Positions 23,294 to 35,459 of a stretch of DNA of 64,000 bases are shown here, piece after piece; within the stretch, counting starts at the first letter, position 1; the number at the start of each line of letters is the position of its first letter. Made by a program: the position numbers and the translations under genes. The DNA is taken from contig CM022301.1 in the NCBI GenBank assembly GCA_011799875.1, positions 216,004,526-216,068,525 of the forward strand, written 5' to 3'. The notes under the pieces are model-generated. The model saw only the letters and a list, made by a program, of their open reading frames with translations, searched no databases and had not been told where the DNA came from. This stretch comes from Thinopyrum elongatum (taxonomy: Eukaryota; Streptophyta; Magnoliopsida; Poales; Poaceae).

Positions 23294-24016
23294 ATCTGAA
23301 CATATTAATCTTCCAAGAAGAAAAGTAATTAGCATCAATTACAAGATGTAATCAAAACTACCAGCACCCCCGGGTATCAATTTGAGATTTGATACAAAGA
23401 TTGAACACAAGAGATGAACTAGGGTTTGGAGATAAGATGGTGCGGGTGAAGATGTTGATGAAGATGAGTCCTCCCATGATGAGAGGAACATTGGTGCTGA
23501 CGATGGCTTCGATTTACCCCTCCCGAAGGAAAGTTTTCCCAGTGGAATCGCTCCGCTGGAGAGAAAAAGTGGTCATGCCTAGGTTCCGTCTCGAGACGAC
23601 GGCGGCTCGTCCTGAAAGTCTTATCTTGATTTATTTTTCTAGGGCAAATGGCTCCATATAGGAGAAGATGTGCAGTAGTGGGCCTCTGTGGGCACAAGCC
23701 ACTAGGGCGCGCCCAAAGGGTAGGGCACACCCCCTGGTTTGTGGGCCCACCGAGGGTCTTCTGTGGTACTTCTTTCTTCCAGTATTTTTTATATATTCCA
23801 AGATTCCGTAAATTTTGACGTCATTTTGAGCTCCAGGGAATAGCTATCTCTGATGTAGCTTTTTCAGGTCAGAATTCCAGCTGTCGAAAATCTCCCTCTG
23901 GTGTATCTTGCATTTTAAGAGAGAAAAAGGCATTAGAATTGCATCATAATCTGGAGTATAACTTCAAAACAATATACATAACGGTAAAAAAACATGATGC
24001 AAAAATGGACGTATCA
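22529..24016 (-). repeat. 3' LTR of an Athila-like gypsy element
   Basis: A 1,488-bp LTR in minus orientation: the plus-strand view starts TGATGACCCACAAGTATAG and ends GGACGTATCA. Just inside (24017 onwards) the minus strand reads AAGCTTGGGGAGT, a polypurine tract typical of Athila-like Triticeae elements. A (TA)n tract lies within the LTR. Confidence 0.85.
23250..23288. repeat. (TA)n microsatellite
   Basis: About 19 TA dinucleotides inside the Athila-like LTR. Confidence 0.95.
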
Positions 24017-26360
24017 ACTCCCCAAGCTTAAACTCTGCTTGCCCTCAAGCGAACGACGAACTCAATAAACATGACCACAGGTTTAGAGAAAGAGGTGTCG
24101 ATAAAAGAAAATATGGACAAGCAGCATCATATTAAAAAGCATCATTATAACAGCAATTATCATTCATAGAACTTCTCATGATCAAGTAATAATCTATCCA
24201 CAAGTCAACGTATAAACAATAAACTCTCTTGAAAGCAAACAAACTATGTTCTTAGTCATTCAAGCAATTACAATTCATCATACTTTCCGGAAGAGTCCAT
24301 GGAAGAGCTTTTGATTTGGAAAACTTCAGATGCTCAGCTATCATATGGTCTTCTAATGATTGCCGGTACTCAAAGCATATTTTTGGAGCAAACCGTTTCC
24401 ACTAGACACAAAGGAAGATGGGAGTTTAATACGTCCCCACCCAATTTACTTACCACAGGGATAATTTTCAACAATAGCAACTCATGATCATATATATTCA
24501 ACTAGATATATGTGCATGGATCTTACATGACCACATGTTGCTTGCCAAGTGGAGAATAACTGAGGTTGAATTGTTTGAATGACCAATTTTACGTTTGTTA
24601 ACTTCCAATAAATTTTATTATCTGCACCCATCATGTGAAGTCATTACTTCCCATGGGATAAGCATATGAAATTTATTCTGTTAAGATGAGATGCAAAGCA
24701 ACGGAATACAAAAGATACTCATACTAATTTGTATTATAGAAACTCTCACACACGGTTACATTGATGGCACTCAAAAGCTATTTCATACTAATACTCTTTC
24801 TAAATCACGAAATACTAAAGATCGAACTAAGATAGATAATAATGGTAAAAGTGATGGTGATACGATACCAGGGCACCTCCCCCAAGTCTGGAACAAGCCA
24901 AGGGTGGTGCCCATACCCAAGTACTCAGGTTTCCTTCTTCGGTGATTGCGGGTGATGAAATGGTGGGCTTTTCCTCCTTCTTCTTGGAGTCTAACAAGAT
25001 CTCCTTTAAACCTTGGGTCTCACGAAGCAGGTGCTGAATCATGGTGGCATTATTCCTCACTTCAATAATAATATCCTTGTTTTAAGGCCACCATGAAATT
25101 TTCCATGTATCACTTTCACTTGGACAAGAAATGTCCCAATTGGAGGGTATATGCATACGAGAGGTATTTTCAACTCCATAATTGTTAATCAAGTTGTGAA
25201 AATTATTTTCTTGTAACTTGCATGAGGACTTCATAGGAACGGATCCCTCAAATACCTTACGACCTATGTGAATTCTTGTTGTCTTCAAGGCTCGACATGG
25301 ATTTGGGGTGGTGGAGATGCCGGCAAGGGTCCCTCGCTCAGATGCTGGAGCGTGGGCTTCCATCGAATCTCATGATCCTTCATCCATCATGATGTCTTCC
25401 ATCTTCTCACTCTCAAGCTCTATATTCAATAACTAGAGAGAAGTTTGCCTGTAAAATGTCTGAAATGAGACTTGTACAAAAGAACCTTGTTATCAATATT
25501 AAATTATCGTTTCCGGATTCTTTTATCATGCCATCGTTTAACTTTTTCTTTAAACAATTTAGCATTCCATAAGCTTCCGTCCTCCACCCATCTAGAGAAC
25601 TTGTATCAAATAACTTCTTTTCTCCAGCAAGTTTAAAATCACAATTAAGTTCCTTAATAGCCCAATAAGCTTTATGTTCTAACTCAAGAGGTAAATGATA
25701 AGCTTTTCTATTAACCATTTTATAAGGGGACATACCCATAGGATTTTTATAAGCAATCATGTATGCCCAGAGTGCATCATCAAGTTTTTTAGACCAATTC
25801 TTTCTAGATCTATTAACAGTTGTTTGCAAGATTAATTTTATTTCTCTATTACTCAATTCTACTTTCCCACTAGATAGAGGATGATAAGTTGATGCTACTA
25901 TATGGTTTACATCATATTTATCTAATACTTTCCTGAAAGCACAATGAATAAAATGTGAATCGCCATCAGTCTTTAAATATCTAAGATCTTCAAACCTTGA
26001 AAATATAACTTCTTTATAGAAGTCTTATGATCGACACTACTAGTTGGAATAGCTTCTACCAACTTAGTAACATAATACATAGCAACTAATATATGAGTGT
26101 ACCCATGCGAGGAAGGAAAAGGTCATGTATAATCAAAACCCCAAACATCAAATGGTTCAATAAAAAGTGAATAATTCATAGCCATTTCCTGACATCTACC
26201 AATATTTCCAACTCTCTGACATTCATCACTAGAAAGGATAAGTGCATCTTCGAAAAGAGTAGGCCAATAAAACCAGAATGCAATACCACGTGTGCAGTTT
26301 TGTCTCTAGCATGGTGTCCCCCGTATGCACCGGAGTTACACTTCCTCAAGATTTGTTCCT
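24017..26360 (-). mobile_element. internal 3' part of the Athila-like element, truncated
   Basis: Between the polypurine tract and the break near 26360 lie untranslated 3' sequence (24017-25400) and the C-terminal integrase region (25413-26358). The RT and gag regions are missing, lost at the junction where unrelated sequence starts. Confidence 0.75.
25413..26358 (-). pseudogene. Athila-like integrase, C-terminal part of pol
   Basis: Read from 26358 down: an HHCC zinc-finger start (PEHEQEQIL ... GGHHARDKTAH), core text (VWGFDYTWPFP; HIVASTYHPLSSGKVE), then an open 147-residue segment with SNREIKLILQTTVN and ELEHKAYWAIKELN, a conserved Athila-type phrase. Several frameshifts and a stop before SNREI show it is dead. 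Confidence 0.8.
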
Positions 26361-26712
26361 GTTCATGCTCAGGTGTCGGTACCGTGAGCAGTGGATTCAC
26401 GGGACCAACTATGCACGGGCCACAATAGCCTCATGGCCAAAGAGCAAACATCTAAAGAGGAGTCCCGATAAGACTTCCTTCGTAATGATCTACAAAACAT
26501 CTCCAAGATCACCTACCACAACATTCAGAAGAAGCCCAGAAGCTTCGTGGTGGTATGCAAATCTTTATCAAGTCTTGAGATATCCTCCCACAATCAAAAC
26601 CCAATGTTCTTCGACAACGAGACGGGAGTAGCCAACTCCCAGGGACGACCATATTCGGCAACGACCTTTCCTACCGACTCCCAAGAGGCCCAAGGACATA
26701 CACTGCACACTA
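26361..26712. other. unclassified junction sequence
   Basis: About 350 bp between the broken integrase and the next LTR. No motif recognised; it may be the insertion target of the copia LTR to the right. Confidence 0.4.
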
Positions 26713-28212
26713 TGAAAGATCGAGAAGAGGGGTCTAGAGGGGGGTGATTAGACCCTTAACAAGTAAAAGTTGTAGTTTTTAAATTTCTTCAAGTTAAGGC
26801 TGAGTTTAGCACAAGTTAAGAGGCACACAAGACATTCTACACAAGCATAGCAAGAGTATGAGCAGCGAAAAAGATAAAGCATGCAAGTGCAAGAATGTAA
26901 AGGGAATGGGAGTTGGAAAGAGCAAATGCAAAGGAGACACGGATATTTTTGGCATGGTTCCGATATGTGGTGCTATCGTACGTCCACGTTGATGGAGACT
27001 TCAACCCACGAAGGGTAACGATTGTGCGAGTTCACAGAGGGCTCCACCCACGAAGGGTCCACGAAGAAGCAACCTTGTCTATTCCACCATGGCTTCCATC
27101 CATGAAGGACGCCTCACTCGGGTAGACCTTCACGAAGTAGGTGATCTCCTTGCCCTTACAAACTCCTTGGTTCAATTCCACATGATCTTGGAGGCTCCCA
27201 AGTGACACCTAACCAATCTAGGACACACCACTCTCCAAAAGGTAATATATGTTATGTTGGTGATGAAGTCTTGCTCTTATACTTCAAATGATAGTCTCCT
27301 CAACACTCAATCCCTTTCTCACAGATTTGGCTTGGGTAGGAGAAGGATTGGAGTGGAAAGCAACTTGAAGAGGCTAGAAATCAAGGTTCAAATGGTAGGA
27401 ATGGAACCTCTTGATCTCAACATATGAGTAGGTGGTTTTCTCTCAGCAAATGAATGGTGGAAGTTGTGTTTCGTTTTGATGGCTCTCTTTGAGAGTAAGT
27501 GGTGGTGGAGGGGTATAAATAGGCAACACCAAAAATCCAACCGTTACAAGTCTTTGACCCAACTCGGTGGCACCGACATGAGAATCTCGGTGAGACTGAC
27601 TAGTGTAAAAGACTTGGCCATTAGGATTTTCGGTGAGACTGATTATACCAACATGATGGGACCGAAGTGCAATGGCTAGGGCAAGACCTTGTTTCAGTAA
27701 TTCCGATCGGTTCATCTCGGTGATTCCGAAATGAAGCAACTTCATCACAGAAACTTGGTCAGGCAGTCTCGGTGGGACCGAGAACCATTTCGGTCAAACC
27801 GAATTGCTAGGGTTTTGGCTATGGAAATGGAATGATCATATCGGTGGGTCCGGAGTAGGTGATATCGTTGGGACCAAAATAAAGTTTTAGGGTTTTGGAC
27901 ATATGTGTTTGTGAAAGTGACTGGTTTTTTTTGGAACAATACCACTAAGCACTTGAGCAACAATACCTCATCCCTTTTAATAGTATTGGCTTTCCTAAGG
28001 GACTCAATGTGATCTTGGATCACTAAACAAAAATGTAGAGTCTTGGAGTAGCCAATTCTTGTCCTTGACATTTTTGAAAGGGGTCCACATCCTCATGTCC
28101 TTGCCATGCCACTGTTGAACTTGACTGAAACATTCTAGGTAAAACTATTAGTCCAACAATAAGCATGTTGACATTAATTACCAAAACCACCAAGGGAGCA
28201 AATGTGCTTTCA
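26713..28212 (-). repeat. 3' LTR of a copia element
   Basis: A 1,500-bp LTR, plus-strand view TGAAAGATCG ... GTGCTTTCA, with inverted TGAAAG/CTTTCA ends. Its left part carries the AGAGGGGGGTGA phrase also seen in the LTR at 6709. The adjacent minus-strand polypurine tract AAAAAGGGGGAGAT (28213-28226) shows it is the 3' LTR. Confidence 0.75.
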
Positions 28213-28453
28213 ATCTCCCCCTTTTTGGTAATTGATGACAACATGCGTCAAAGCATCAAATAAGAATACGGTGAGTAGTACATTAAAGCTTTGAAGGCAC
28301 ATGTAACACGCATAAGATCCCCCTACAAGTGTGCAATCGTGTTTGTGATAGGAGTTGAAGAGATGTGAATGCACAACAGGAAGGAATGAATAATGAGTTA
28401 CATGTATCTTGGCTATATGCATCAGAACAATATGATGAAAGAAATATCTTCAT
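28213..28453 (-). mobile_element. short 3' internal piece of the same copia element
   Basis: Polypurine tract plus about 225 bp of untranslated internal sequence, cut at 28454 where the CACTA terminus starts. The CACTA element therefore inserted into or replaced this copia element. Confidence 0.65.
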
Positions 28454-29993
28454 CACTACAAAAAAAAATCTGTGATGATACGTGTTTGTCACAGTAGGTC
28501 ATGTTTTCTGTCATGCATGTACATCCATGGCGATTTTATGACAGAATCAAGATAGTCATACATGTGCTGTCGTAGAAGTATTCCATGACAATATTCAAAT
28601 TATCATCATGAAAGTGTCCACTTCCATGATGATAAATGGCGTGTCATGGAAGTTCTTTCGTCAAGGGTAACCGACACGTGGCATCCACCGTAATGGGTCA
28701 CCGTTAAGCTATCGGGTCTGGTTTTGGATCCGATAACCCATTAACAGCCACGACCAATGGCGATTTTCCATGTGTAAAATTCTCATTGGCCGAAGGAACC
28801 ATGTGTCAACTCCACGTTGGGACAGATGTCAACCGTCCAATGGACAGGAAGCGCCTATGATAGGTCGACATGTGGCACGACCCAACAGTGGCCCATTTAG
28901 GTTAAAAACGCTGACCCGTTTGACTTAGTCAAAAGTTAACGAGTCGGCCCACCGAAAGCCTGTTAACGGCCTATTCGCGTATAACCCATTTACGACCCGT
29001 TATGGCCTTCCTGAATTCGGCCCAGCACAGCCCGTTGTTACTTCAGGGCCATGTATGGCCCATAAAGTGTTTCGACCCATATGAGGCCCTTTGTAACTCT
29101 GGGCCCTTTAACGACCCGTGGTGAAACTGACCCGTATTGAACAGTAAATCACTTTATACCCATTAACGGCCCATTATTCAGTTGGGCCGCTTCCAGCTCG
29201 CGTTACCTTTCGACCTTCTAAGGGCCCTTTTATTGTTGGGCTCATTTCCAGCCCTGGACTACTTACGGTCCGTTACTGGCCTGTTAAGCTAATGGGCCAA
29301 ATTCAGCCCGTGTTTTCAGTCGGCCAGTTTGTGGCCCATTAATCTATTGGGACGTTTTCGTACCGTCATGTATTCCGGCCCTTTAACGACCCGTTATTTC
29401 TGTAGATATAATTAAGCATGTAATACATACCGGCCTGTTAACGACCCGTTACGGTCAGGCCATAAACGAACGATTCCCATTTTGGCCCGTTTACGGCCCA
29501 TATTGCTGTCCGTTATTGATCCATGACTAGTGCAGCCCGTGTTTGGCCAATAGATCATACGGCCCATAGAAGGCCCATGGATCCTACGGCCCGTAAAGGC
29601 CCATGGATCCTACGGCCTGTGGAAGGCCCACGGATCCTACGGTCCATAGAAGGCCCATGCATCGTATGACCCATAGGGGGCCAATGGTCACTACAATACG
29701 TAGCAGGACCATGGAAAAAGGTTTTGTGGCCACTAGCAAACCACGGAAAAAGAACTACAGTGACTACAAGCAAACAACTAAACAAGACAATAAGGAAATA
29801 ATTAAGCAAGCAACTAACACTAGGCTATTACGACTATTACACATATTACATCCACTGGGCATCAAAGTTTGCCACCAGTGCAAATATATCGAACAAAGCA
29901 GCATATTACATACACTTGGCGTCTAAATTGGCCACCAGTGCAAATAAACGCGGCAGCAAAACAAGTCCATCACTGAAACAACTTCAGAAGAGC

Positions 29994-30428
29994 TCAAGAA
30001 CCGTTATCCTGGGTATCCACCATGCTGGTAATAATCTTAGCAAGCTTATTAGCTTTCTCTTGTTTGGCACTAAAATCCTCCAACGCTTGATGTTGCATCA
30101 AAAAGTATGCATCTGAATTCTGCAGGGACTTCCGCAGTCCTTTGGCTTCTTGTCGCAGCACAGCTGATCGATGTCTTTCAGCTTGTAATTGAGACTCAAG
30201 AAACCGAATGGATTCAGACAGCGAGTTCGAAGAGCTCGTGCCAGCGGTAGTGGCTAGTAACTGAAACACTACATCAAGACAGGACTTTGGGGTTGTCTCA
30301 CTATCTTCAAGATAGTTTTCCTTATCTGTTTTATCAGCTTTGTTGGAGACCAAAACGGCCGTCTCACTATCCTGGACCTTATCTGCATTACTTCTTTTAC
30401 CATTGCTTAATGGGGTACTCTTCTCCAA
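29994..30428 (-). CDS. CACTA accessory protein exon, coiled-coil (TNPA-like)
   Basis: A 144-residue open frame, Ser/Thr/Asp-rich at first, then a heptad-like helical stretch (SESIRFLESQLQAERHRSAV and following) ending in EKANKLAKIITS. It reads as the last exon of the CACTA second gene. Upstream exon-like pieces lie at 31130-31311 and 31434-31898. Function in CACTA elements: sequence-specific binding to subterminal repeats. Confidence 0.5.
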   Translation of the reverse strand: MEKSTPLSNGKRSNADKVQDSETAVLVSNKADKTDKENYLEDSETTPKSCLDVVFQLLATTAGTSSSNSLSESIRFLESQLQAERHRSAVLRQEAKGLRKSLQNSDAYFLMQHQALEDFSAKQEKANKLAKIITSMVDTQDNGS

Positions 30429-31129
30429 TATTCTGTCATCATTCTAAAAGAAGAAACAAGCAGACACATAACAGGTTTAGCATGTAGTATATGAAACTCA
30501 TTTTGGTGAACCAGTTCAGTAGTAAGGTGGACAGGATTAAACTAACAAGTCTTCTATTGCTAAGTACTACATAATAAAAGCATCAAACAAACATATATCT
30601 ATGTGCTATGGCCACTGCATTGTCTTGGCAAACCAAAATAGAGACACAGTTCAAATCATATCAGTTCAAGACAAAGCAACATTGAAAGAATGTGCGTGGG
30701 AAACTACATGGCACAACAAGATTTTAGATGGGTACAATGGGTATACATGTACAACAACATTATTGGCTCTGTTTTGAGGCTAGTAATGTGCATGATATGA
30801 GAAGACAACTATCCACACAATTGAAATTGAAATCAACATAGAGCAATTTAGAAGAGCGAACAAGTTAAAGAAACATGTTTAAACATACCGGTTGTGCCAT
30901 TGGAGTTTCGATTGAATCCTTCAATTTAAAAATTAGTTTGTATGAGTAAATACAGTGATACAAGAGCAAAGCAGTGTGCACCATAGCTATGAAATGTTAC
31001 CTGAGAACAGTTGTTCTTCAGTTTTAAGCACTTGTTCTACAAGAACAGAGTATAGTAAGACACACACATATAGTACTTCAAAATGAAATATGATCTCATA
31101 GACCCTACCAGATTCTTGGTTCTTTCTAG

Positions 31130-31311
31130 TACAGAACCAGGCATTCCCAGTCATCGTCCCGTAAATGTGCCTTAGGATAAAGTAAAGGAATTTGATGAGT
31201 TTCCTTGCGAGTGAAGTACGTTTTCTTCAGGTAATTCAGATACTGCCGCAAAGCATTCTTGAAGATAGCACAGGTTGCCTCATCTTGAGTTTCCAAATCG
31301 GTCCTTCTCTA
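31130..31311 (-). pseudogene. CACTA TNPA-like conserved exon
   Basis: Minus-strand text LETQDEATCAIFKNALRQY, then LNYLKKTYFTRKETHQIP and DDDWECLVLY, matches the conserved block of grass CACTA second-gene proteins (deletion of cells and motif variants are common). It is followed by an in-frame TAG before KEPRI. Confidence 0.55.
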
Positions 31312-31433
31312 TAGAGAAAAATGGGAACATTTGCTATGTTATAACCAGCTGGGAGGTAGAAAGTATGGGACAAAGCAAATTAATTGCCATGAATAACATT
31401 ACTTACACATAACGCCTAGAGGAATACCTGCAA

Positions 31434-31898
31434 CTAGCTTTTTCCTTCATCTTCAGTATAATATTTCCACGATGGAAAGATACACACATAGGATTTAACA
31501 ACGTCAAATGTGATAGACGCTAAACTACGAATTACTGGTTGTACTTTGTCTACATGAATAGGTGTAATAACTGATGGAGTTGGGGTTCGTCGTGGTAGTC
31601 CTGGCGCTTTGGACACTGGAGTTGCCTTACCAACTGCTCTTGTTTGGGAGCTCCGTGGTCGAGATGGTGTTGTGTCAACTGGAACTGGGTTACTATGTGC
31701 TGGGGTTGGGGTTAGATTGGGTGAAGCTGGTTCTCTGTCCATCGGAGTAGGGGTACAATCTGCTAGAGTCTGGGTTATGTGTGGTAGGGCTGGTTCTTGT
31801 GCATGTACAACCGGGGTGCTATCTCCATCAACAGGTAGAACTGTTTTATTTGAAGACCATGTTTTTACTCTGCTAGATACTACCATCACCCCCTCCAA
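31434..31898 (-). CDS. CACTA accessory protein exon, Pro/Thr repeat region
   Basis: A 154-residue open frame with imperfect repeats of a PTP(M/V)D..P..P..T type (residues about 25-120), then VKSYVCIFPSWKYYTEDEGKS. Probably a low-complexity exon of the same CACTA gene. A short related piece (KYGVTTRSSEQTVLPIEAD) occurs again near 32400-32520. Confidence 0.45.
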   Translation of the reverse strand: MEGVMVVSSRVKTWSSNKTVLPVDGDSTPVVHAQEPALPHITQTLADCTPTPMDREPASPNLTPTPAHSNPVPVDTTPSRPRSSQTRAVGKATPVSKAPGLPRRTPTPSVITPIHVDKVQPVIRSLASITFDVVKSYVCIFPSWKYYTEDEGKS

Positions 31899-31911
31899 TT
31901 CAAATGACTGA

Positions 31912-33282
31912 TAAACAAGAAAAGTAGTTGAATGTACAGACTTTGTATGAGAGACATATGCAATAGATAGTGAGGAAAAAAGAGGGCATGAAATAGTTCA
32001 CATATATATTGTTTAACTAAACAGGATAGGATGACATAATTTCACATATATGATGTCTATCTAAACATGATAGCATGACATAATTCAAAGATACGATGAC
32101 TAACTAAACAGGATGGCATGAGATAATTATATGATGTCTTTAGTAAATAAGTTCGCATGACATAATTCACATACATATTATCTAAGTAAACAGGATGACA
32201 TGATAGTATTGACATATGTGATTATATACTAAGCAGATGGCATTCACATATATGATGTCTGAACTAAGCACATGGTGTTGAATGTTGTGTATATGATGTC
32301 TAAACTATGCAATGCAAGACACCATATACACGATATGAGCAGTATAACCCTGCCAAGTTAGAGCATACACCTCGGGGGGGATAGGACTTGTCATCCGTCT
32401 TTGCATCCATCTCTCAGGAGCTATCTGGACCCAGCAAGAGATCTGCTTCGATAGGAAGCACTGTCTGCTCTGAAGACCTTGTTGTCACTCCATATTTTTC
32501 CATCATCCACTCAAATGGCTGATTCACAGGAAGAGTAGTGTACTGTACAAACATTAACGACAAATGGAAATGTAATGAAAGAAGGGAATGGCAAGATATA
32601 ATTCAAATACATGATGCCTGGCTAAACAGGATGGCATCGCATATTTCACATATATTATGACTGGCTAAAAAAGATGAGATTGCATAATTCACAGATATGA
32701 TATAGAAACTAAACAGGTGGCATTACAGAACATGTCTAAACTAAGCAGATGACATATATGATGTCGAAATTAAGAAATACAAGACAACATATGCATGATA
32801 TGACCAACATCATCATGCCAAGTTAGAGCAAACACCTCGGGGGGTAAATAGGAGTGGTCAGCTCCCTCTGAATCCACCTCTAAACAGCTATCATCCTCTA
32901 GATTACAATATGTAGGAAGGGGAGGGTTTTACATTGCACCCACCATGGAGCGATGTTTGCCTAACATTGTATTGCTGCGCAAAACTCTTCTCTTTTTCTC
33001 TACATGTTCAGCATGACTGTGTACAATAACTGACATGCATACGAAAAAAATATAGTGAGATTATGTAAGGAGATCATGCAAAAATCTAGAGTGATGGTAA
33101 CAACAAGTGGGTAGATCCAAAAATAATGATAGCAGGCTGGTGATAGATTTAATTTAATAAAAAGACAGATTAAGGTTGCTTTACTATTTATTTCCCACCC
33201 AAGATGAACCACATAGACATACCCTAGGTGAACCAGATAATAGACAGAGATACTATTCATTGCTGCCTCGATATGTGCCCCA
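31912..33282. other. CACTA internal non-coding repeats
   Basis: AT-rich sequence with recurring phrases such as CATATATGATGTCT, AACTAAACAGGATGGCAT and ACACCTCGGGGGG (near 32365 and 32835). The latter suggest an internal duplication of about 470 bp including the small exon near 32400. Confidence 0.5.
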
Positions 33283-34881
33283 TGATACGTCTCCAATGTA
33301 TCTATAATTTTTTATTGTTCCATGCTATTATATTATCTGTTTTGGATGTTTTACATGCATTAATATGCTATTTTATATTATTTTTGGGACTAACCTATTA
33401 ACCTAGAGCCCAGAGCCAGTTCCTGTTTTTTCCCTGTCTTTGAGTTTCGCAGAAAAGGAGTACCAAATGGAGTCCAAACGGAATAAAACTTTCGCGACGA
33501 ACTTTCTTGGACCAAAAGGAAACCAGAGGACTTGAAGTGCAAGTCAGAGAAGCCACGAGGCGGCCACAAGGACGGAGGGTGCGCCCAGGGGGGTAGGGCG
33601 CGCCCCCCATCCTTGTGGGCCTCTCGTGCGTCTCCTGACCTAATTCTTTCGCCTATATATACTCTTATATGCCCAAACCACCAGAGGCATCCACGAAAAG
33701 ACTTTTCCACCGCCGCAACCTTCTGTACCCGTGAGATCCCATCTAGGGGCCTTTTCCGGCGTCCTGCCGGAAGGGGATTCGATCACGGAGGGCTTCTACA
33801 TCAACACCATTGCCCTTCCGATGAAGCGTGAGTAGTTTACCTCAGACCTACGGGTCCATAGCTAGTACCTAGATGGCTTCTTCTCTCTCTTTGATTCTCA
33901 ATACCACGTTCTCCTCGATGTTCTTGGAGATCTATTCGATGTAATACTTTTTTGCGGTGTGTTTGCCGAGATCCGATGAATTATGGATTTATGATCAGCT
34001 TATCTATGAATATTATTTGAATCTTCTCTGAATTCTTTTATGCATGATTTGATATCTTTGCAAGTCTCTTCGAACTATCGATTTGGTTTGGTCAACTAGA
34101 TTGGTTTTTCTTGCAATGGGAGAAGTGCTTAGCTTTGGGTTCAATCTTGCGGTGTCCTTTCCCAGTGACAGTAGGGGCAGCAAGGCACGTATTGTATTAT
34201 TGCCATCGAGGATAAAAAGATGGGGTTTTCATCATATTGCTTGAGTTAATTCCTCTACATCATGTCATCTTTCTTAATGCGTTACTCTGTTCTTCATGAA
34301 CTTAATACTCTAGATGCAGGCAGGAGTCGGTCGATGTGTGGAGTAATAGTAGTAGATGCAGAATCGTTTCGGTCTACTTGACACGGACGTGATGCCTATA
34401 TTCATGATCATTGCCTTAGATATCGTCATAACTTTGCGCTTTTCTATCAATTGCTCGGCAGTAATTTGTTCACCCACCGTATTATTTTCTATCTTGAGAG
34501 AAGCCTCTAGTGAAACCTATGGCCCCCGGGTCTATTTTCCATCATACAATCTTCTACTTTCCAATCTACGAGTTTCCGATCTACTATTTTGCAATCTTTT
34601 ACTTTCCAATCTATAAAACAAAAATACCAAAAATATTTACTTTACCGTTTATCTATCTTTATCAGATCTCACTTTTGCGAGTAACCGTGAAGGGATTGAC
34701 AACCCCTTATCGCATTGGGTGCAAGTTTGGTGTTTGTTTGTGCAGGTATTCGGTGGCTTGCGTGTTGTCTCCTACTAGATTGATACCTTGGTTCTCAAAA
34801 CTGAGGGAAATACTTACTCTACTTTGCTGCATCACCCTTTCCTCTTCAAGGGAAAAACCAACGCAAGCTCAAGAAGTAGCA
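33283..34881 (+). repeat. 5' LTR of the internally deleted Athila-like element
   Basis: A 1,599-bp LTR, TGATACGTCTCC ... AAGAAGTAGCA. A TATATATA box lies near 33653. The region from 33991 on is repeated at 35420-36309 with an offset of 1,428-1,429 bp. Confidence 0.85.
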
Positions 34882-34892
34882 GGAAGAATTTC

Positions 34893-34910
34893 TGGCGCCG
34901 TTGCCGGGGA
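34893..34910 (+). other. primer binding site (Asp tRNA type)
   Basis: TGGCGCCGTTGCCGGGGA, 11 bases inside the LTR edge; the known Athila-like PBS. Confidence 0.92.
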
Positions 34911-35138
34911 GATCTACACCAAGTCAAGACATACCAAATACCCATCATAAACTCTCATCTCTCGCATTACATTATTCGCCATTCGCCTCTCGTTTTCCTC
35001 TTCCCCACTTCTAAAATGATTTTTGAAAAGTTTGCCTTTTCTTTGCCCCTCTCTCTTTGCCTTTTCTTCGCCCCTTTTTCGTTTGTCTTCTTCGCTTGCC
35101 TTCGGTTTATTCGATTTGCTAGATTTGTTGCTGCCACC

Positions 35139-35459
35139 ATGTCTGAAATTGGGGAGGTTATCGCTGAAAAGGATAGTAGTAACGATGGGGGAAACTTCGA
35201 TGCTTTTGCTAATACTAGTCTTCATGAAGAATCTACTACCTTGCACACTAAAAAACTTCGCATAGGCAGCGGCAATATTATTGGAAAAAGGGTTATTCAA
35301 GATTTCTTTACTTGTGCCGGTGCGCTTCCCAGTTTGGGAGGATCTATTCTCCATAAAACTACTAGTCTCGCGGATGCTATATCTTTGCTCATAGTTGAAC
35401 TTGAAAGACAATTTGTTCATGATCAACTTATCTATGAATATTATTTGAATCTTCTCTGA
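35139..35459 (+). pseudogene. gag N-terminal fragment fused into LTR
   Basis: The start at 35139 has a GCCACCATG context and encodes MSEIGEVIAEKD and so on. An upstream in-frame ATG at 35016 is possible but would add a hydrophobic leader. Residues after about 95 (DQLIYEYYLNLL, stop) are encoded by LTR sequence, because the gag region was joined to the 3' LTR at a shared ATGATCAACTTATC-like stretch. Confidence 0.7.
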
